Shown here: positions 7,225 through 11,473 of the stretch, in pieces | Layout of the letters: each line of letters starts with the position of its first letter | Numbering within the stretch: position 1 is the first letter of the stretch | NCBI GenBank assembly: GCA_002085305.1 | Contig: NATJ01000015.1 | Span: 1-11,473, forward strand | Reading direction: 5' to 3' | DNA: 11,473 bases | Source: Epsilonproteobacteria bacterium 4484_65 | GTDB taxonomy: Bacteria > Campylobacterota > Campylobacteria > Campylobacterales > Sulfurovaceae | Notes under the pieces: generated by a model | Databases searched by the model: none | Seen by the model: only the letters and a program-made list of their open reading frames with translations | Told to the model about the DNA's origin: nothing | Program-made: the position numbers and the translations under genes

Positions 7225-8631
7225 CTATAGGCTTTCCATTTCTTTAAGTGTAACGAGCAAGGCAGCAAGTTTATTTTTTACTTCAAGGTACTCAAGTTCC
7301 GGTATGGAGTCAGCTACTACTCCAGCCCCTGCTTGAAGGGTAATGCTATCTGGTTTTATGAGAGAAGTTCTTATGGCAATGGCTGAGTCCATGTTTCCGT
7401 CAAAAGAGAAGTATCCTACTGCTCCAGAGTAGAAACCACGCTTAAGTCCTTCAAACTCTGCTATGAGCTCCATGGCTTTTATCTTTGGTGCACCTGTCAT
7501 GGTTCCTGCGGTGAATGTTGCAGCGAAGAGGTCAAACATGTCTTTACCCTCTTCCAGTAAAGCTTCCACATCAGAAACCATATGCATGACATGAGAGTAT
7601 TTCTCTACACGCATCATATCTGTGACTTTGACTGTTCCTGTCTGTGCTACACGGCCTACATCGTTTCGCCCCAAGTCTATAAGCATCAAGTGCTCTGCAC
7701 ACTCTTTAGGGTCACCTAACATTTCAAGTTCCAGCTCTTTGTCACGTTTTGCATTTTTACCGCGTTTACGCGTACCTGCGATAGGGCGAAGGAGTATTTC
7801 GCCTTCTGTGAGTCTTACCATTACTTCGGGAGAGGAACCACAGATAGAGAAATCTTCATAGTCCAGTAAGAAAAGATAAGGAGAAGGGTTTTTGGAACGT
7901 AAGACTCTATAGAAACTTAGAGGATCGATCTTTCCTTTTTGAGTGTATCTATTTGAAAGAAGGATTTGAAAGATGTCACCGGAGCGGATACTCTCTTTAG
8001 ACTCATCAACCAGTGTCTTGAATCGTTCTTCATCAATGCTGAAACTTCCTTCACCATCAAGCTCTACCGCTTTAAGCGGCATAGGAGTACAAGTATCATG
8101 TAAAATATTTTCTATGGATTCAAGTCCGTTTTGCATAGACTCATCATTTAAAATGAGTGTAAGCTTTGCATTTTTATGTGAATAGGCAATAATGATCTTG
8201 GGACGTACAAGATCAAGATCAGGTGTGCCCAGTGGATCTAAAAGGTTGTCCATACTCTCTTCAAGTACAGGCTCAAACACTTTCACCATATCATAAGCAA
8301 TGAAACCTATAAAACCATCAACAAAAGAGAAACCAACTTCTAAAGCTTTTTCTTTATAGGCTGCTTTATCTACAGAAGCATAATAAGACTTTAAAAAGCT
8401 AAAAGGGTCTTCTTTTAAGGTTTTTTGAACCCCTGATGTATTTGTATAGGTTGTTGTTTTATTTTTATAGCTTAGACGCTCTTGCGCCCCTATGGTAATG
8501 AAAGAGAAGTTCCCGTCACTTGTATTGAGTACACTCTCAAAGAGCATAGTCACTTCATCGGGAAAAAGTGCTTTGATCTTTCCGTAAAGTGCGACAGGTG
8601 TCAGTTGGTCAAAGAGAACTGTTTTATGCAT
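7225..8631 (-). CDS. trpE: Anthranilate synthase component I (TrpE)
   Basis: TrpE converts chorismate to anthranilate, the first step of tryptophan synthesis, using ammonia from a glutamine amidotransferase subunit. The 468-residue protein has the N-terminal domain with LFES (30-33) at the tryptophan-sensing LLES position, followed by the chorismate-binding domain: IFQILLS (220-226), NPSPYLFLL (248-256), RPIAGTRKRG (282-291), EHLMLIDLGRND (313-324), HMVS (350-353), GTMTGAPK (376-383) and AGAGVVADS (434-442). Alanine in PIAGT, where E. coli PabB has a catalytic lysine, and the LFES site favour TrpE over aminodeoxychorismate synthase, although some PabB-like proteins also have alanine. No trpG or other trp gene is adjacent. 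The gene lies 8 bp after the SPOR gene and 2 bp before aroE. No leader peptide or attenuator is seen. Confidence 0.9.
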   Translation of the reverse strand: MHKTVLFDQLTPVALYGKIKALFPDEVTMLFESVLNTSDGNFSFITIGAQERLSYKNKTTTYTNTSGVQKTLKEDPFSFLKSYYASVDKAAYKEKALEVGFSFVDGFIGFIAYDMVKVFEPVLEESMDNLLDPLGTPDLDLVRPKIIIAYSHKNAKLTLILNDESMQNGLESIENILHDTCTPMPLKAVELDGEGSFSIDEERFKTLVDESKESIRSGDIFQILLSNRYTQKGKIDPLSFYRVLRSKNPSPYLFLLDYEDFSICGSSPEVMVRLTEGEILLRPIAGTRKRGKNAKRDKELELEMLGDPKECAEHLMLIDLGRNDVGRVAQTGTVKVTDMMRVEKYSHVMHMVSDVEALLEEGKDMFDLFAATFTAGTMTGAPKIKAMELIAEFEGLKRGFYSGAVGYFSFDGNMDSAIAIRTSLIKPDSITLQAGAGVVADSIPELEYLEVKNKLAALLVTLKEMESL

Positions 8632-8639
8632 GATGAAAC

Positions 8640-9515
8640 TTACTTTTTAACCACAAAGGCACTTTTATTGATACGGTCTCTTACTCTTACAAGTGCTGCG
8701 TCAACAGATCTTCTATCTTTATATGGTCCGATAAGCAGTTTTTTTGTCCCCGAACTTGTTGGAGATGTGATCTTATAGTTAAAACCACTGTTCTTAATGA
8801 TACTTAGGAACTGTGAACTAGGTGTTTGTTTAAATGAACCTACTTGAATGTAGTAAGTTTGTGATGTAACAGGCTTTTGAGTAGGAACATTCACAGGTTT
8901 TCCAGTTGGACGTTCTTTGGCTTGCTCTATGATCTGTGTTGGAACAGGTTTTGCCACTTCTGCTATTCTTTTCTCCATCTCAGCTTTTTTCATCTCTGCT
9001 TTTCTTGCCTCTTCTTTCTCTCTCTCAGCTATTTTTGCTGCAGCTGCAGCATCTTCAGCTTTTTTTGCCTCAGCTTGTTCTTTCGCAACTCTAGCTTTTC
9101 TGATTTCAGCATATTCTTGCTGTATTTTTTCTTTTTCAGCTTCTGTCTTCACTTCAGGTTGCTTAGGTGCCTGAACAACTTTTTTTATTATCTCCACTGT
9201 TTCTTTGGCAACTTCTTCTGCCGGAGCAGGTGTCTTAAGTGCATTCTCTATAATATTTGAAAGTTCCGGTTCTTTTTTTTCCGGTTTAGGTTCAGCAGCA
9301 CTTTGCAACGTAAGCTCTGGACTGACCAGTTCTGTGTTGTTCTCTTCAAAAGCAATTTTATCTGCATTCGGATCTTTGAGTATGATCTTTGTAAGGATGA
9401 TCGCTACGATCAAAATAACGATAAGTAGTGCAATAATAGTTAAAAAACTCTTTGTTTTAGCGTTTTTAGGTTCGATATTATCGATGATAAGGTCATCTAA
9501 ATTGTGATCATTCAT
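8640..9515 (-). CDS. SPOR-domain inner-membrane protein with TolA-like coiled coil
   Basis: This 291-residue bitopic protein has a ~23-residue acidic cytoplasmic tail, one transmembrane helix (about 24-46), a Pro/Glu/Lys-rich linker, and an Ala/Glu/Lys-rich segment (about 124-188) predicted to be a long helix or coiled coil. A C-terminal SPOR domain (about 219-291) carries YYIQVGSF at 221-228 and LLIGPY at 260-265. SPOR domains bind glycan strands lacking stem peptides, usually at the division septum, so a role in cell division or wall remodelling in the periplasm is likely. FtsN and DedD share this architecture, but no FtsN-specific segment is evident and the exact role is open. It is the first gene of the trpE-aroE-cytochrome run and has its own predicted promoter. 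Confidence 0.88.
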   Translation of the reverse strand: MNDHNLDDLIIDNIEPKNAKTKSFLTIIALLIVILIVAIILTKIILKDPNADKIAFEENNTELVSPELTLQSAAEPKPEKKEPELSNIIENALKTPAPAEEVAKETVEIIKKVVQAPKQPEVKTEAEKEKIQQEYAEIRKARVAKEQAEAKKAEDAAAAAKIAEREKEEARKAEMKKAEMEKRIAEVAKPVPTQIIEQAKERPTGKPVNVPTQKPVTSQTYYIQVGSFKQTPSSQFLSIIKNSGFNYKITSPTSSGTKKLLIGPYKDRRSVDAALVRVRDRINKSAFVVKK

Positions 9516-9526
9516 AAGGGGGAGGG

Positions 9527-9530
9527 CTCC
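9527..9530 (-). promoter_or_regulatory. Ribosome binding site of the SPOR gene (GGAG, long C-rich spacer)
   Basis: On the minus strand GGAG is followed by an 11-nt spacer CCCTCCCCCTT and then ATG. The spacing is long, and the spacer is strikingly C-rich for this AT-rich region. No better start with the same frame is evident. Confidence 0.4.
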
Positions 9531-9548
9531 AAATTTTATTTTGAAATA

Positions 9549-9554
9549 ATTATA
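9549..9554 (-). promoter_or_regulatory. Predicted -10 box of the SPOR-trpE-aroE-cytochrome operon
   Basis: On the minus strand a perfect TATAAT, preceded by the A/T-rich GTTTTAATATAAATAAATATGA, lies 34 bp before the ATG. The transcript start would be near 9542. There is no clear -35, as is common in Campylobacterota. The 75-bp gap to the RND gene shows no convincing terminator, so read-through from upstream is possible as well. Confidence 0.55.
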
Positions 9555-9590
9555 TCATATTTATTTATATTAAAACTTTAGAGATTCCCT

Positions 9591-11473
9591 TTAGATCCCC
9601 AACCTTTTTTGATTGAGAATAGTATAAAGAACAGGTAAATAAAGTAAATTTAGTATAGTTCCCCATGCAAGTCCAAATGCCAATGCTATTGCCATAGGCT
9701 GGAAAATAGCAGCTTGTCCTGTGGGAAAAAAGACAAGAGAACTTAGACCTATGAGTGTTGTGACGGAAGTGAGTACAATAGGTCTGAATCTTTTGGAAGC
9801 ATAGAAGAATATCTCCTCCATATTGTTTGCTTTTTTAAGATTCATGACCATGATGATACCATCGTTGATAACAACTCCGGAGAGACCAAGCATACCGATG
9901 ATAGAAGGCATGGAGAGGTTAATTCCCAGTGTAAAGTGACCAATGAGAACGCCTAAAAAGGCAAAAGGTATCACAGACATCATCATAAATGTTTCTCTAA
10001 AAGAGTTGAAAAGATAGAGAAGTGAGAGCATGATGAGAAGCATTGCCACCCCAGAGGCCGCCATCATGTCACTCTTAAGCTCTTTTTTCTTCTCTTCTTC
10101 TCCTTTTAGGATGATCTTTATACCGTCTTTTTTTGCTTCTTCTAAAATGGAGTCTATCTGCTCAAGTGTTTCAGTAGCGGTAATTTTTTTACTATCCACA
10201 TTGGCATAGATATAAAAATTTTTCTCTCCACTGTCTTTGATGATCTTTTCAAAAGATTTGATCACATTAAAGTGCACGACATCTTTAAGTGCAACAAATT
10301 GGTTATCATCAAGTTTGATCTGAAAGTTTTTAAGTACATCCAGAGAATCTTTTTGCACAGATCTGATCTTTAATTCCAGAAGATCGCTACTATCAAAAGC
10401 AAACCCTATTTTTCTTTCCAAATAAAAATTAGAGAGGAATACTCCCAGCTTCTGTTCACTCAAACCTAAAGATTCACCATAAGAGTTGACTTGAAGTTTG
10501 ATCTCATCCACCCCAAAATTCATAGCATCATTGACAGAGACAATTCCATTGATCTGACGCAATGCATCTTTCATCTGTTTTGCATAATGCATCACTTTCT
10601 GATTGTCATCAGAGACAAGTCCTATCTTAAGGTCAGACTTAATAGGCCCTACTTTACGTTCTACAATGGCAAGATCAGAGAGGTTGAATTTCTCTTTATA
10701 TTTTTGAGTTTCCAAAAAGTGACGTAACTCTTTTGCGATAATCACTGATTTATCTTCTCTGGTACGTCCTTCTTCATCATAATAAAAACTAAGAGTAGGG
10801 GTGATGAACTTATCTACAAAGTTCTGTGCTTTGAGTTTTTGCAGTTCGATGGTGATCTGCCCCACATAAGGGTATGTCTCAGAATTTCCCGCAGAGTCTC
10901 TTCTCCATCCTGCAACAGAACCTACATGGGAAATGAAATACTGGTCTTTCCTTTCATAGAGATCTTTTTCAATGGCTTTAAGGTACTCGATCGTCTCTTC
11001 CGTTTTAGTGTTGACATTTGATTTCATTGTGATATTGATAGTGGTAGCGTCAAATTGAGGAAACATTTGAAACTTACTGGCTTTGATACCTATCACGATA
11101 AGTAGTGGTACCAAGATGATAAAAAGGGTTAAAAAAGTCTTTTTGTATCGCATAAAAAAATGGATAACCCAACTATAGAATCGATTGATACCTTCCCATG
11201 AGGTGGTCTTTTGTTCTTTTTTTAAGACATGTGCGGCATGTATGGGTAAAAAAAGAAATGATTCTATGAGGGAGGCTAGAACAAGTACAGAGACGGCGAT
11301 AGGAATAAGCTTAATCACTTCTCCCATGGTTCCAGACATCATAAGGGCAGGGATGAAGGCAAAAAGTGTTGTCAGAGATGCAATAGTCACTGGCTTAAAC
11401 ATCTCTTTTGCTCCAAGAATAGCAGCTTCTTTTGGCGCCACACCTTCTTCAATATGTTGCTGAATATTTTCAC
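9591..11473 (-). CDS. RND-family efflux transporter permease subunit, C-terminal ~60% (5' end outside window)
   Basis: This is an inner-membrane proton-driven exporter of the AcrB-like (HAE/RND) superfamily. In-window sequence begins ENIQQHIEEG, which in this family directly follows the proton-relay DDA of TM4, so the N-terminal porter half and those aspartates lie beyond the window. It has 626 residues: TM5-TM6 (KPVTIASLTT through SFLFLPIHAAHVL), TM7 after the amphipathic INRFYSWVIHFFMRY, a ~310-residue periplasmic porter/docking loop, then TM8-TM12 including MLGLSGVVINDGIIM (TM10) and RFRPIVLTSVTTLIGLSSLVF (TM11). An in-frame GTG at 11441 is internal and not the start. TM10 lacks the lysine corresponding to AcrB Lys940. 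No adaptor or outer-membrane partner is in view. Substrate cannot be inferred; a drug, solvent or lipid exporter is possible. Confidence 0.93.
   Translation of the reverse strand, partial: ENIQQHIEEGVAPKEAAILGAKEMFKPVTIASLTTLFAFIPALMMSGTMGEVIKLIPIAVSVLVLASLIESFLFLPIHAAHVLKKEQKTTSWEGINRFYSWVIHFFMRYKKTFLTLFIILVPLLIVIGIKASKFQMFPQFDATTINITMKSNVNTKTEETIEYLKAIEKDLYERKDQYFISHVGSVAGWRRDSAGNSETYPYVGQITIELQKLKAQNFVDKFITPTLSFYYDEEGRTREDKSVIIAKELRHFLETQKYKEKFNLSDLAIVERKVGPIKSDLKIGLVSDDNQKVMHYAKQMKDALRQINGIVSVNDAMNFGVDEIKLQVNSYGESLGLSEQKLGVFLSNFYLERKIGFAFDSSDLLELKIRSVQKDSLDVLKNFQIKLDDNQFVALKDVVHFNVIKSFEKIIKDSGEKNFYIYANVDSKKITATETLEQIDSILEEAKKDGIKIILKGEEEKKKELKSDMMAASGVAMLLIMLSLLYLFNSFRETFMMMSVIPFAFLGVLIGHFTLGINLSMPSIIGMLGLSGVVINDGIIMVMNLKKANNMEEIFFYASKRFRPIVLTSVTTLIGLSSLVFFPTGQAAIFQPMAIALAFGLAWGTILNLLYLPVLYTILNQKRLGI

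Noticed and set aside
7225..8631. PabB (aminodeoxychorismate synthase) or isochorismate synthase instead of TrpE
   Set aside because: PIAGT lacks the lysine of E. coli-type PabB, the N-terminal LFES tryptophan-site motif is present, and the length fits TrpE.
8877..9507. Several plus-strand open frames opposite the SPOR gene, Ser/Phe/Cys/Ala-rich
   Set aside because: They are the complement of the Ala/Glu/Lys-rich coiled-coil codons of the SPOR gene. The compositions are artefactual, and there is no ribosome site or recognisable domain.
11441..11441. GTG at 11441 as the start of the RND protein
   Set aside because: The frame stays open to the window edge, and the residues before it (ENIQQHIEEG) match the conserved post-TM4 motif of RND permeases, so the GTG is internal.
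1..11473. Mobile elements, CRISPR arrays, tRNA/rRNA genes, phage or toxin-antitoxin genes
   Set aside because: Both strands were read for spaced direct repeats, terminal inverted repeats, transposase-like frames and tRNA-like sequence; none was seen.

Overview
The window reads as chromosomal DNA of a Campylobacterota (epsilonproteobacterial) species, most likely a free-living sulfur or hydrogen oxidiser of the Sulfurovum/Sulfurimonas type. The reasons are the AT-rich, tightly packed genes, a class II DAHP synthase of the Helicobacter kind, a two-component pair that closely resembles H. pylori ArsR/ArsS, and a multiheme c-type cytochrome. The genus is an inference. No tRNA, rRNA, insertion sequence, CRISPR array or phage gene was seen. 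All genes look intact except the two cut by the window edges.

Layout. From 1 to 3152 genes run rightwards: the C-terminal part of a FAD/NAD(P)-dependent disulfide-reductase-family enzyme, overlapped by cmoA (tRNA wobble-uridine modification), then a 228-bp AT-rich gap with a promoter, then a class II DAHP synthase, the first step of the shikimate pathway. From 3163 to 11473 every gene runs leftwards. In order of transcription these are the C-terminal two thirds of an RND efflux permease, a 75-bp gap with a promoter, a compact run of SPOR-domain membrane protein - trpE - aroE - octaheme cytochrome c (gaps of 8, 2 and 7 bp), a 73-bp gap with strong dyad symmetry, and a response regulator and histidine kinase overlapping by 4 bp. 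The kinase and the DAHP synthase converge with only 10 bp between their stop codons.

How the genes fit together. Four genes bear on the chorismate/prephenate pathway: DAHP synthase (entry), AroE (middle), TrpE (chorismate to anthranilate) and CmoA (uses prephenate to make carboxy-SAM). The aroE-cytochrome junction is translationally tight although the products are unrelated in function. The cytochrome is followed by an acid-response-type two-component system, so control of respiration or envelope genes by that system is a reasonable hypothesis but is not shown by the sequence.

Most of the window is ordinary core-genome content. The parts most worth a second look are the octaheme cytochrome of unassigned function, the two dyads upstream of the response regulator, the histidine-rich sensor domain of the kinase, and the hairpin at the convergent gene ends.
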